Assembly (NCBI GenBank): GCA_948891265.1
Contig: CAQUBD010000006.1
Location: 23,658 to 86,039 of the forward strand
Direction of reading: 5' to 3'
Source: an uncultured Clostridia bacterium
GTDB lineage: Bacteria > Bacillota > Clostridia > TANB77 > CAG-508
Length of the DNA: 62,382 nt
A program made the translations under genes and the position numbers. This document shows positions 17,080-25,233 of the stretch, one piece after another. Under the pieces are notes generated by a model. It had not been told where the DNA came from. It made no database searches and saw only the letters and a program-made list of their open reading frames with translations. Position 1 is the first letter of the stretch. Each line of letters starts with the position of its first letter.

Positions 17080-17622
17080 CTAGATATCTTCTAAGAGAAT
17101 ATCAAGAATTTTGGGATATATTTTAGAAGCGTTTTTATTCCAATTGTCAACTATTTTTTTTGCTCTATCACGAGAGCCTGCAAAAGTTCTTACTTCAAAT
17201 ATTGTTTCGTTTTTTTCAATAATTTTACATTTAATAATATAATCATTTTCATTTCTTGGAGTAAATTGGCTAATTATAGAAGTTTCGTCAGCAATAGAAG
17301 AAAATTCCTCTTTAAAAACATTATCAGCTTTTAATTTTAATATTCCAGGTAGTACATCAATAGTAAGATTTAGTGCATTTTTCCCTTCACTTGTTATTCG
17401 TAGTACAGATTCTTCTTCTTCATCTTTTGTAAAATTTCCTACTAACTTTGAATCTAATAAATCAGTTAAAACTTCCTTAAAATAAAAGTAATTGGCATTA
17501 TTTATAGAAGATATTATTTTATATAGACCATCTTCTAATATACCATCTGATATTTTATCTAATATATATAAGATTAAGACTTTATTTTCAGCCAAAGCAG
17601 TAGTATTATTTGAACTAGACAT
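17080..17622 (-). CDS. DUF4364 family protein
   Basis: A 180-residue protein resembling the clostridial DUF4364 family. The first ~85 residues look like a winged-helix DNA-binding domain (helices around KVLILYILDKIS and YFYFKEVLTDLLDS, wing around SVLRITSEGKNAL); the C-terminal part is beta-rich. A transcription regulator is plausible but unproven. RBS GAAAGGAG. It is divergent from ldh with a ~295-base gap that holds a palindrome at 17771-17824, so it could act on its neighbour; that is inference. Confidence 0.75.
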   Translation of the reverse strand: MSSSNNTTALAENKVLILYILDKISDGILEDGLYKIISSINNANYFYFKEVLTDLLDSKLVGNFTKDEEEESVLRITSEGKNALNLTIDVLPGILKLKADNVFKEEFSSIADETSIISQFTPRNENDYIIKCKIIEKNETIFEVRTFAGSRDRAKKIVDNWNKNASKIYPKILDILLEDI

Positions 17623-17770
17623 TTTATAACACTCCTTTCGCTTAGCTCATTAAAAATTGAAAATTATTTTTAAATCTCCAATTTATAAGATGTCATTTAC
17701 TTTTTTGAATTATATCATAAAAAAGATGTAATGTAAATTCTTTTATGACAATCGATTAAAAATTATTTCA

Positions 17771-17824
17771 CAGTCGTTACAATTCAAAGCCATATTATTT
17801 AAAGCTGTGAATTGTAACTGACTG
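17771..17824. promoter_or_regulatory. Palindrome between DUF4364 gene and ldh
   Basis: TTACAATTCA (17777-17786) and TGAATTGTAA (17808-17817) pair perfectly, with outer CAGT/ACTG. It lies midway in the divergent intergenic region and may be an operator or a folded leader. Confidence 0.45.
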
Positions 17825-17918
17825 TCAAATGATATTGTAAAAAATTGAAAAAATGTTTAAAAAAACATAAAATAGTTATATAATATTATATAAGAAGTTT
17901 TTAGGAGGTAATAAGATT

Positions 17919-18875
17919 ATGAAAAAAGGAAAAGTGGTTCTTGTAGGAACTGGATTTGTTGGAATGAGTATGGCATATTCTATGTTAAATAGAGGCGGAG
18001 TTAATGAATTAGTCTTAATAGATATTGATAAAGAAAAGACTAAAGGAGAAGAAATGGATTTGTCTCATGGATTACCATATGCACCTCAAAAAATGGTAAT
18101 AAGAGCAGGAGAGTATGATGAATGTGAAGATGCACAAGTAGTTGTAATTACAGCAGGAGTGGCTCAAAAACCTGGACAAACAAGATTAGAATTAGCAGAG
18201 ACTAATACAAGGATAATTAAAGAAATTACACAGAATATAATGAATAGTGGTTTTAATGGAGTTATTATTGTAGCAAGTAATCCAGTCGATTTAATGACAT
18301 ATGTTGTTGCAAAAGTTTCAGGACTTCCCAAAAATCAAGTATTTGGTTCAGGAACTGTTTTAGATACAGCAAGATTACGTTATATATTATCAGATAATTT
18401 GCAAGTGTCAAGCAAAAATATACATGCATATATAATGGGAGAACATGGAGATTCATCATTTGTACCATGGGAACATGCATATATTGGATGTAAAAAAATA
18501 AAAGATATAATGAAGGATAATAAATATGAGATGAATGACCTAGAAAAAATTCATCAAGATGTTGTAAATGCGGCATATGAAATAATAGAAAAGAAAAAGG
18601 CAACTTATTATGGTATAGGTGTGGCTTTGAGTAAACTAGTAAAATCAGTATTAGATAACGAAAACTCTATTGTAACAGTGTCTACTTATTTAAAGGATGG
18701 AGAATATGGGCAAGACGATATTTATATAGGTGTTCCAGCAATTATAAATAGTAATGGAGTAAGAGAATTATTAAAGCTTGATTTAACAGAAGAAGAACAG
18801 TCAAAACTTGATAATAGTTGTAAAATTATAAAAGAAATGAGAGAAAAATCAATTGATAAAATCATAGAAGAGTAA
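17919..18875 (+). CDS. ldh: L-lactate dehydrogenase
   Basis: Reduces pyruvate to L-lactate with NADH, regenerating NAD in fermentation. The 318-residue protein has the N-terminal dinucleotide motif GTGFVGMS, the substrate-loop GQTRLEL with Gln that selects lactate dehydrogenase over malate dehydrogenase, the ASNPVDLMTY segment, GSGTVLDTARLR, and the catalytic His in IMGEHGDSSF. Full length. Strong TTAGGAGGT site. The gene is alone; a TATAAT at 17879 could be its -10 box. Confidence 0.95.
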   Translation: MKKGKVVLVGTGFVGMSMAYSMLNRGGVNELVLIDIDKEKTKGEEMDLSHGLPYAPQKMVIRAGEYDECEDAQVVVITAGVAQKPGQTRLELAETNTRIIKEITQNIMNSGFNGVIIVASNPVDLMTYVVAKVSGLPKNQVFGSGTVLDTARLRYILSDNLQVSSKNIHAYIMGEHGDSSFVPWEHAYIGCKKIKDIMKDNKYEMNDLEKIHQDVVNAAYEIIEKKKATYYGIGVALSKLVKSVLDNENSIVTVSTYLKDGEYGQDDIYIGVPAIINSNGVRELLKLDLTEEEQSKLDNSCKIIKEMREKSIDKIIEE

Positions 18876-18989
18876 GTATTAAAATTTAGAATTTTCAAAA
18901 AATGTCGAAAATTGAGTACTAAAAATTGAAAAATATATAGATTAATGATATAATAAAATCATCTTATTTGAGAAGGGAGGTTTTCGACA

Positions 18990-19910
18990 ATGCGGAAATC
19001 TAAGAAGAACAAAAGGATTATTGTTATATTAACAGTTTTATTAATAGGTATAATATTTTATAGATATTTTTCTATAAAAAGAAAAACAACAGAGTGCTAT
19101 CACGATCCTTCTGAAATTGAAATTCACATGATTGATGTTGGACAATCGGAGTCAATTTTGATTATACAGGGGAAAAATACAATGCTTATTGATACAGGGG
19201 AAATGTTTTGTGGTAAAGAAATTTCAGATTATATCTCTAATGTAGGGATTGATCATATTGATATATTATTAATCACACATTTTCACAAAGATCATGTAGG
19301 AGGTGTTCACAGAATTATAAGTTCTTTTGATATAGGAAAGATAATTTGTATGGATAGCAGATATTTTTCTACATTGCAGGAAAGAACATGGTATGCGGAT
19401 TTAAATATTGCTCAAAAATTTAACGAGTTTTTTTATAGGAGAAAGATTAAGAGAGAATTACCATATGATGAAAATGAAGAACTAAAAGAATTCTCGTTTG
19501 GAGATGCAAAAATAACTTTTTTGTGCCAAGAGAAAGAAGAGAAAAATGTAAATAATAAGTCGATTGTCTCAAGGGTTGACTTTGGAAATTTCTCGGCTTT
19601 ACTAATGGGAGATGCAGAATCAGAAATAGAAGAAAAATTAATTGAAATAGGAAGCGATTTAGATGTAGACCTTTTAAAGGTTGGACATCATGGAAGTAAT
19701 ACTTCTTCAACAAGTAAGTTTTTAGAAAATGTAAATCCAGAATATGCAATAATTAGTTGTGGACGTAATAATAAGCATTCATTTCCTAAAAAACCAGTTT
19801 TGAAAAGGCTTTATAAAACAAAAGATATAAAGATTTATAGGACTGATTTAATGGGGAATATCGTTGTTAAATCTGATGGAAGAAATGTCAAAGTTTTTAC
19901 TGAAAGATAG
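18990..19910 (+). CDS. Membrane-anchored metallo-beta-lactamase-fold hydrolase (ComEC C-domain-like)
   Basis: A 306-residue protein with one N-terminal membrane segment (about 9-24) and an extracytoplasmic MBL-fold domain resembling the C-terminal domain of ComEC/Rec2. Zinc ligands are visible: H97-F-H99-K-D101-H102, MGDAESE and VGHHGSNTS. Free-standing versions are common in Firmicutes and are proposed to be nucleases or hydrolases of unknown substrate. GGGAGG lies before the ATG. There is no other competence gene next to it apart from a distant comF. Confidence 0.85.
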   Translation: MRKSKKNKRIIVILTVLLIGIIFYRYFSIKRKTTECYHDPSEIEIHMIDVGQSESILIIQGKNTMLIDTGEMFCGKEISDYISNVGIDHIDILLITHFHKDHVGGVHRIISSFDIGKIICMDSRYFSTLQERTWYADLNIAQKFNEFFYRRKIKRELPYDENEELKEFSFGDAKITFLCQEKEEKNVNNKSIVSRVDFGNFSALLMGDAESEIEEKLIEIGSDLDVDLLKVGHHGSNTSSTSKFLENVNPEYAIISCGRNNKHSFPKKPVLKRLYKTKDIKIYRTDLMGNIVVKSDGRNVKVFTER

Positions 19911-19921
19911 CAAAATCAAAA

Positions 19922-19973
19922 AAGAAACTCATATTAACTTTACTTTATATAGTATAGTTTATATGGGTTTTTT
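19922..19973 (+). terminator. Terminator after the MBL hydrolase gene
   Basis: AAACTCATATTAACT pairs imperfectly with AGTTTATATGGGTTT, followed by T residues. Confidence 0.65.
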
Positions 19974-20016
19974 AATTTTATGTATTTAAGTTTCGATTTT
20001 TTTAAACTATAATTTA

Positions 20017-20111
20017 GAACAAAAGAGGCATGATTAAAATTTTTTGACCTTTCAAATTACTTTTCATGCCTTGTCTTTGTTTACCCGCGAAAAATTGCTT
20101 AGCAATTTTTC
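20017..20111 (-). repeat. GAACAAAG element, copy C
   Basis: Read on the minus strand: GAAAAATTGC/GCAATTTTTC hairpin, GCGGGT, AACAAAGAC, a long stem opening near GGCATGA and closing TCATGCCTC, then TTTTGTTC. Over about 95 bases it matches copy B at 14241-14335 with few changes. It occupies most of the 336-base gap 19911-20246, which otherwise holds only the terminator. Confidence 0.8.
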
Positions 20112-20246
20112 TGTGAAATATAAGTTTAAATATGAATAAAAAACAAAACTTAAATTTATGTATAGTTGACATATTTAGTAAAATGAAGTAAAATAATAAA
20201 AAAATTTAGTGCGATTTTTATTTAATTAAATAAAAGGAGGAAAAAG

Positions 20247-20738
20247 ATGAAAAAAGAAGAAAGAATAGAATTAATACGGAAATCGATAAGAGAAAACACA
20301 TATCCATTAGAATATGATTACAAAGATGTATATAGAAAAGGAAATTGTTATAGTTATGCAATTGGTTCTAAATGTGAAAATGGCAGTATATATGAAGAAG
20401 AATATATTTACAATTTAGGATGTATTTCTAATCAGGCTCCTGCTACAAATGTAAAAGAAGCAGAAAGGAATTTTCTAAAAGATATGGAAATCTTAGGGGT
20501 GCAAGCAAGAAAGAGCTCTTTAGATGAAAAAATATTAGATGGAGAATGGAAGGTAATTCTTTTTTATGAAGATGTATTTATTGATTCTTATGATTTTCAC
20601 TTTGCACGGCAGGATAAGGATGGAAATTGGTCACATAGAGAGTATATTAATGGACCAGTTAGAAAATTAGGAAAAAATCCAGAAGGATGCACTGATTTAA
20701 CGTTTGTGAATTATTATGTGTTAAGTATTAATAAATAA
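20247..20738 (+). CDS. Putative Cys/His hydrolase-like hypothetical protein
   Basis: A 163-residue soluble protein after a strong AAAGGAGG site. It has GNCYSYAIG (about 44-52) and YDFHFARQDKDGNWSHREY (about 111-129). A Cys segment followed by an H-F/W-x-R-Q-D-x-DG-x-WSH segment is seen in small cysteine-peptidase-like domains of Firmicutes and bacteriophages, so a papain/NlpC-like fold is possible. That is pattern memory rather than a proven assignment. It stands alone between ComEC-like and ribosomal genes. Confidence 0.6.
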   Translation: MKKEERIELIRKSIRENTYPLEYDYKDVYRKGNCYSYAIGSKCENGSIYEEEYIYNLGCISNQAPATNVKEAERNFLKDMEILGVQARKSSLDEKILDGEWKVILFYEDVFIDSYDFHFARQDKDGNWSHREYINGPVRKLGKNPEGCTDLTFVNYYVLSINK

Positions 20739-20781
20739 TATTAAAATCTAATAGAGTGCTAGTATTTTGGTGTTTTATATT

Positions 20782-20828
20782 AAAAAGAAAATATATTACT
20801 ATTAGTTTAGTAAAATATTTTCTTTTTT
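20782..20828 (+). terminator. AT-rich terminator ahead of the ribosomal cluster
   Basis: AAAAAGAAAATATATTACTA pairs with TAGTAAAATATTTTCTTTTT. It separates the upstream hypothetical gene from the S10-operon promoter. Confidence 0.6.
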
Positions 20829-20848
20829 AAAATATTTTTTGAAACCTG

Positions 20849-20877
20849 TTGACATACGGATAAAAGCATTGTATAAT
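20849..20877 (+). promoter_or_regulatory. Main promoter of the S10-spc-alpha cluster
   Basis: TTGACA (20849-20854), 17-base spacer, TATAAT (20872-20877): a perfect sigma-A promoter about 310 bases before rpsJ, as expected for a strongly expressed ribosomal operon with a long leader. Confidence 0.9.
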
Positions 20878-20882
20878 ATATA

Positions 20883-21060
20883 AGCATGAATTAAGCGATG
20901 AAGCTAAATGTGGCTACATTCTTACGGAAGTGAGAGTGGAGGGAACTTTAGTGGAGTATGTCATGGCAAAGACCAGGCGGTAAGAAAAATACACTTATCC
21001 CAGAATTATCATGCATATTTTGGGTTTTAATAAAGGGTGTTTTAAAAACACTAGAGTGCG
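20883..21060 (+). ncRNA. Structured 5' leader of rpsJ, candidate ribosomal-protein autoregulatory RNA
   Basis: The transcript start lies near 20884. GCATGAATT (20883-20891) can pair with AATTATCATGC (about 21006-21016), closing a ~115-base domain that contains smaller stems. A GGGTGTTTT/AAAACACT hairpin follows near 21034-21055. The region is richer in G and C than the spacers around it. Leaders at this position bind an encoded r-protein in other bacteria; which protein, if any, is not shown here. Confidence 0.5.
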
Positions 21061-21080
21061 TTTTAACTTGCCAAGGTAAT

Positions 21081-21150
21081 TAAGTTAGCTGTGCGAAGCA
21101 ACGCAAGCTACAGATAACTTATGCAATCGAATAAAGTGAGATTGCAATCA
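21081..21150 (+). repeat. G.A-mismatch double-hairpin element, copy 5 (before rpsJ)
   Basis: AGTTAGCTGT (21083-21092) pairs with ACAGATAACT (21110-21119), keeping the G.A mismatch at the sixth position though the pairs differ from copy 1. TTATGCA follows, then TGCAATC/GATTGCA. It lies about 40 bases before the rpsJ start, after the leader domain. Confidence 0.75.
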
Positions 21151-21185
21151 TATTAAAATATTTAATTTAAGGAGGGAAAATTACA

Positions 21186-21512
21186 ATGGCAAACACAACA
21201 GTTGTAACAAGTGAAAAAATAAGAATAAGATTAAAAGCTTATGACCATGTAGTTTTAGATCAGTCTGCTGAAAAGATAGTAGAAACAGCTAAAAAAACAG
21301 GAGCAAAAGTTTCAGGTCCTATTCCATTACCAACACAAAAAGAAGTAGTAACAATATTACGTTCTCCACACAAATACAAAGATTCAAGAGAACAATTTGA
21401 AATGAGAACACATAAAAGAGTTATTGACATTCTTTACCCAACACAAAAAACAGTTGATAGTCTAATGAAATTAGAATTACCAGCAGGTGTTGATATTGAA
21501 ATTAAGTTATAA
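21186..21512 (+). CDS. rpsJ: 30S ribosomal protein S10
   Basis: S10 (uS10), a 30S head protein that also acts in transcription antitermination as NusE. The 108-residue product contains KIRIRLKAYDHVVLD, TGAKVSGPIPLPT and the RSPHKYKDSREQFEMRTHKR loop. A short N-terminal extension makes it slightly longer than the usual 102. It opens the S10 operon after a long leader with AAGGAGGG. Its last codons overlap the 5' arm of a repeat hairpin (21505). Confidence 0.97.
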   Translation: MANTTVVTSEKIRIRLKAYDHVVLDQSAEKIVETAKKTGAKVSGPIPLPTQKEVVTILRSPHKYKDSREQFEMRTHKRVIDILYPTQKTVDSLMKLELPAGVDIEIKL

Positions 21513-21588
21513 GTTAACGAAAAAACGAACAAAGTGAGATTTGAGTCTTACTTATAACTTACGCAATTGAGTGAAACGAAATTGTGAA
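21505..21588 (+). repeat. Double-hairpin element, divergent copy 7 (overlaps rpsJ end)
   Basis: AGTTATAAGT (21505-21514) pairs with ACTTATAACT (21550-21559), here without the G.A mismatch. TTACGCA replaces TTATGCA, and CAATT/AATTG forms the second hairpin. The 5' arm includes the final codons and stop of rpsJ. Confidence 0.55.
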
Positions 21589-21621
21589 CATTAAAAAAAT
21601 AAGAATAAGTTAGTGAAAACA

Positions 21622-21758
21622 ATTTAAAGAAGTTTAAATGTTACTTATGCATTATTACAAAGAATACAAATGCTTATGCATTTGCATACTGATGCTGTAA
21701 CGAACAAGTTCTAACAGCTTCAGCAAAAACCAAGCTGGAAATTAAATAAGAATTTAAA
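21622..21758 (+). repeat. Spacer palindrome between rpsJ and rplC
   Basis: Two side-by-side hairpins, ACAAATGC/GCATTTG and CTGATGCTGT/ACAGCTTCAG, sit inside weak AT arms. The same pair occurs in the rpsN-rpsH and rplF-rplR spacers with changed stem sequence (CTGATACTGT/ACAGTATCAG). This and the element at 21505 fill the 382-base gap. Confidence 0.65.
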
Positions 21759-21894
21759 ACGAGTATCACAAGGCAAATGAGTGATAAAACCAGAAATGTG
21801 CTTTGTGTACATTGAGGATTTTAGAACGAAATTTAACGAAGTGAGGCGAAGTTTAAAATTATTATTTCAGCCAATAGTTAGGAGGAAAATTAAA

Positions 21895-22530
21895 ATGAAA
21901 AAAGGAATAATCGGAAGAAAAGTTGGAATGACACAAATTTTTGATGAAAAAGGAAATGTAATTCCAGTAACAGTTATAGAAGCTGGACCATGTGTAGTAG
22001 CACAAGTTAAAACAGTAGAAACTGATGGATATGATGCTCTACAATTAGGATTTGGCGAAGTAAAAGATAAACATATTAATAAACCAGAAAAAGGACATTT
22101 TGCAAAAGCAGGTCTTGAAGCAAAAAAACACTTAAGAGAATTTAGATTAGATTCAGTTGAAGGTGTTAAAGTTGGAGACGAAGTTAAAGCAGATGTATTT
22201 GAAGCTGGAGAAAAAGTAGATGTTCAAGGAACATCAAAAGGAAAAGGATTCCAAGGTGTTATAAAAAGACATGGACAACACAGAGGACCAATGGGACATG
22301 GATCTATGTATCATAGAAGACCAGGTTCAATGGGGTCTACATCAACACCAGGTAGAGTATTTAAAGGTAAAAAACTTCCAGGACATATGGGAAGAGTTAC
22401 AATTACAATACAAAACTTAGATGTTGTAAGAGTAGATATGGACAAAAATGTAATATTATTAAAAGGTAGTGTTCCAGGAACAAAAGGATCTATCTTAAAA
22501 ATAAAATCAGCTGTAAAGGCTACTAAATAG
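21895..22530 (+). CDS. rplC: 50S ribosomal protein L3
   Basis: L3 (uL3), an early-assembly 50S protein near the peptidyl-transferase centre. The 211-residue protein begins MKKGIIGRKVGMTQIFDE and has the conserved KGKGFQGVIKRH and GSMGSTSTPGRVFKGKK loop. The ATG at 21895 follows TTAGGAGG; the upstream in-frame stretch to 21781 lies in repeat sequence and is excluded. Second gene of the S10 operon. Confidence 0.97.
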   Translation: MKKGIIGRKVGMTQIFDEKGNVIPVTVIEAGPCVVAQVKTVETDGYDALQLGFGEVKDKHINKPEKGHFAKAGLEAKKHLREFRLDSVEGVKVGDEVKADVFEAGEKVDVQGTSKGKGFQGVIKRHGQHRGPMGHGSMYHRRPGSMGSTSTPGRVFKGKKLPGHMGRVTITIQNLDVVRVDMDKNVILLKGSVPGTKGSILKIKSAVKATK

Positions 22531-22550
22531 AAGGAAGGAGGAAATACGAA

Positions 22551-23174
22551 ATGCCAAAAATAGATGTATATGATATAAAAGGTAAAAAAGTAAGCGATGT
22601 TGAATTAGCTGAAAATATATTTGGAATTGAACCAAATGAAACTATAGTACATAGTGTATTAGTTAATTACTTAGCTAATCAAAGACAAGGTACACAAAGT
22701 ACAAAAACTAGAGCAGAAGTTCGTGGTGGTGGTAGAAAACCATGGAGACAAAAAGGAACAGGTAGAGCAAGACAAGGAAGTATTAGAGCTCCACAATGGA
22801 TAAAAGGTGGTATAGCTTTAGGTCCAAAACCTCGTTCATATAAATATACTGTTAATAAAAAAGAAAGAAGATTAGCAATAAAATCTTTATTAAGTTCTAA
22901 AGTATTAGAAAAAGAATTAACAGTTGTTGATAAATTAGAATTATCAGAAATCAAAACAAAAACAATGGTAAAAGCATTAGCAGACTTAAAAGTAGAAGGA
23001 AAAACATTAATAATTCTTTCAGAAAATAATAAAAATGTTTTAATGTCAGCTAGAAATATTGAAGGAGTTAAAACAATTACTTTAAATAATATAAATGTAT
23101 TTGATTTATTAAAATACAATAATTTAGTTTTACCTCTAGAAACTGTAAAGAAAATTGAGGAGGTGTACGCATAA
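22551..23174 (+). CDS. rplD: 50S ribosomal protein L4
   Basis: L4 (uL4) binds 23S rRNA domain I and lines the exit tunnel; in some bacteria it represses its own operon. The 207-residue protein has the tunnel-loop signature TRAEVRGGGRKPWRQKGTGR followed by ARQGSIRAPQW. GGAGG precedes the ATG. Its stop overlaps the rplW start by one base. Confidence 0.97.
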   Translation: MPKIDVYDIKGKKVSDVELAENIFGIEPNETIVHSVLVNYLANQRQGTQSTKTRAEVRGGGRKPWRQKGTGRARQGSIRAPQWIKGGIALGPKPRSYKYTVNKKERRLAIKSLLSSKVLEKELTVVDKLELSEIKTKTMVKALADLKVEGKTLIILSENNKNVLMSARNIEGVKTITLNNINVFDLLKYNNLVLPLETVKKIEEVYA

Positions 23175-23521
23175 TGAGACCAGAAGATATAATTATTGCA
23201 CCAGTTGTTACAGAAAAAAGTAATGATGAATTACAACAAGGAAAATACACATTTAAAGTAAATAAAAACGCTACAAAAGTTGAAATAGCTAAAGCTGTTG
23301 AAAAACTTTTTGAAGTTAGAGTTTTAAAAGTAAATACAATGACAGTACAAGGAAAACAAAAAAGAGTTGGATACCACACAGGTAAAACTTCAGATTGGAA
23401 AAAGGCTATAGTTACTATAGATACAAATCCATCAGAAGCTTCTTACTTAGCTAAAGGTGGTAAAGAAACTAAAGCTACTAAGAAATTCAAAGATTCAATT
23501 GATGAATTTATGGGAGCCTAA
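23174..23521 (+). CDS. rplW: 50S ribosomal protein L23
   Basis: L23 (uL23), located at the exit tunnel where trigger factor and SRP dock. The 115-residue protein has MRPEDIIIAPVVTEKS, YTFKVNKNATKVEIAKAVE and VNTMTVQGKQKRVG; the C-terminal tail is longer than in the usual ~96-residue proteins. Translationally coupled to rplD through TAATG. A small extra ORF begins two bases after its stop. Confidence 0.96.
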   Translation: MRPEDIIIAPVVTEKSNDELQQGKYTFKVNKNATKVEIAKAVEKLFEVRVLKVNTMTVQGKQKRVGYHTGKTSDWKKAIVTIDTNPSEASYLAKGGKETKATKKFKDSIDEFMGA

Positions 23522-23523
23522 TT

Positions 23524-23697
23524 ATGAAAATTGAAGAAATGAACTTTGAAGAAAGAAGAGAATATTTTAGACAAACAATTAGAGGTGGCAAAAAATCTAC
23601 AATAAATAAAAAAAGAACAGAAGAAGCAAAAAAATTTCATAAAAGATTTCATGAAAAAATGGAAAATGAAGAAATAGTAGAAGATATCGAGAAATAA
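23524..23697 (+). CDS. Small charged protein between rplW and rplB
   Basis: A 57-residue highly charged, probably helical protein (MKIEEMNFEERREYFRQTIR..., ending EEIVEDIEK). It starts two bases after the rplW stop, with GGGAG inside the end of rplW at suitable distance, so it should be translated by coupling. The S10 operon normally passes directly from rplW to rplB, so this is an added gene. No family is recognised. Its basic middle (KKSTINKKR) and acidic ends could suit a ribosome- or RNA-associated role; that is speculative. Confidence 0.65.
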   Translation: MKIEEMNFEERREYFRQTIRGGKKSTINKKRTEEAKKFHKRFHEKMENEEIVEDIEK

Positions 23698-23791
23698 CTC
23701 GGATAATAAAAAATATCTGTTATGCGGAGCAGGAAAAAATCCGTAAATATAAGTAGAGTAGAAAAACGAGCAAAAGCGAGCAGTACAAGGC

Positions 23792-23850
23792 AAATTTATA
23801 AATATTGATGAGACTATACATAAGTATGTTGAAGAAATATTTACAAATTT
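23792..23850 (+). repeat. Spacer palindrome before rplB
   Basis: AAATTTATAAATATT (23792-23806) pairs with AATATTTACAAATTT (23836-23850), with an ATAC/GTAT tip. It lies in the 199-base spacer between the small ORF and rplB. Confidence 0.6.
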
Positions 23851-23896
23851 AACGAAGTAATGCGAAGGTTTTCATCGTTTTGAGAGGAGAATAGTA

Positions 23897-24718
23897 ATGA
23901 AACACTTTAAACCCTATACACCATCAAGAAGAAACATGACAGTTTCTGATTTTGCAGAAATAACAAAGAAAACACCTGAAAAATCATTACTTGCTAAGAA
24001 AAAAGAAAAAGCAGGAAGAAACAGTTATGGTAGAATAACAGTAAGACACCAAGGTGGTGGAAATAGACAAAAATATAGAATTATAGATTTTAAAAGAAGA
24101 AAAGACAACATGGAAGCAGAAGTTTTAGGTATAGAATATGATCCAAATCGTAGTAGCAATATAGCATTAATCCAATATGAAGATGGAACAAAAGCATATA
24201 TATTAGCACCACAAGGATTAACAGATGGAAATAAAGTAATATCTGGAGAAAATGTTGATATAAAAGCAGGGAACTGTATGCCAATCAACAGCATCCCAGT
24301 AGGTACATTAGTACATAATGTAGAATTAAATCCAGGTCAAGGTGGAAAATTAGTTAGAACTGCTGGACAAAGTGCTCAATTAATGGCTAAAGAAGGAAAA
24401 TATGCAACATTAAGATTACCATCTGGAGAAATGAGAAAAGTATTAGCTAATTGTAGAGCTACAATAGGAGTTATAGGAAATGCAGATCATGAAAACGTTA
24501 AAATCGGTAAAGCTGGTAGAAAACGTCACATGGGATGGAGACCAGAAGTTAGAGGTTCTGTAATGAACCCAGTAGATCACCCACATGGTGGTGGTGAAGG
24601 TAGAGCTCCAGTAGGACACGCGGGTCCAATGACACCTTGGGGTAAACCAGCTCTTGGATATAAAACAAGAAATAAAAAGAAACAATCAAATAAATTTATT
24701 GTTAAGAGAAGAAAGTAG
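23897..24718 (+). CDS. rplB: 50S ribosomal protein L2
   Basis: L2 (uL2) is needed for subunit association and peptidyl transfer. The 273-residue protein has KHFKPYTPSRRNMTVSDF at the start, GRITVRHQGGGNRQKYR, and the C-terminal catalytic-region signature RGSVMNPVDHPHGGGEGR. Normal length. GAGAGGAG precedes the ATG. Confidence 0.97.
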   Translation: MKHFKPYTPSRRNMTVSDFAEITKKTPEKSLLAKKKEKAGRNSYGRITVRHQGGGNRQKYRIIDFKRRKDNMEAEVLGIEYDPNRSSNIALIQYEDGTKAYILAPQGLTDGNKVISGENVDIKAGNCMPINSIPVGTLVHNVELNPGQGGKLVRTAGQSAQLMAKEGKYATLRLPSGEMRKVLANCRATIGVIGNADHENVKIGKAGRKRHMGWRPEVRGSVMNPVDHPHGGGEGRAPVGHAGPMTPWGKPALGYKTRNKKKQSNKFIVKRRK

Positions 24719-24778
24719 TTGTTACTTTCGAAGCATTGAAAAATGCTTCAAAAGTTACAAATACTTTCGGTAAAATTA

Positions 24779-24901
24779 AGATAGCCGTTCGAACGAATGT
24801 GAGTTATGGATATCTTATGCAACTGACGTAGGAAGTTGCCTACAATAATAAAAACTTGGAAAAAGTTTTTAATTTATGATGAACGAACGAAGTGAAAGGA
24901 G
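24779..24901 (+). repeat. G.A-mismatch double-hairpin element, copy 4 (before rpsS)
   Basis: AGATAGCCGT (24779-24788) pairs with ATGGATATCT (24806-24815), keeping the G.A mismatch and one G.T wobble. TTATGCA and then GCAACT/AGTTGC follow. The element ends in GATGAACGAACGAAGTGAAAGGAGG-type sequence that merges into the rpsS ribosome binding site. A second small hairpin AAGCATT/AATGCTT (24731-24748) sits upstream. Confidence 0.75.
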
Positions 24902-24912
24902 GACATTAGAAT

Positions 24913-25188
24913 ATGTCTAGATCAAGCAAGAAAAAACCATTCGTGCAAGAAAAACTATTAAAAAGAATAGAAGCTATGAACGAAACTGGAGACAAAGAAG
25001 TTCTAAAAACATGGTCAAGAGCTTCAACAATATATCCACAAATGGTTGGTCATACAATAGCTGTACATGATGGAAGAAAACATGTTCCAGTATATATAGC
25101 AGAAGAAATGATTGGTCACAAATTAGGTGAATTTGCTCCAACAAGAACATTTAAAGGTCATGCTGGAGATAAGAAAACTAAAAAATAA
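24913..25188 (+). CDS. rpsS: 30S ribosomal protein S19
   Basis: S19 (uS19) in the 30S head, contacting S13 and the A-site finger. The 91-residue protein shows MSRSSKKKPFVQEKLLKR, KTWSRASTIYPQMVGHTIAVHDG and GHKLGEFAPTRTFKGHAG. Its ribosome binding site is supplied by the end of a dispersed repeat. Confidence 0.96.
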   Translation: MSRSSKKKPFVQEKLLKRIEAMNETGDKEVLKTWSRASTIYPQMVGHTIAVHDGRKHVPVYIAEEMIGHKLGEFAPTRTFKGHAGDKKTKK

Positions 25189-25233
25189 TAAGAAGTCAAA
25201 AATTAGACATCCAATATAAAGGAGGTAAGTAAA

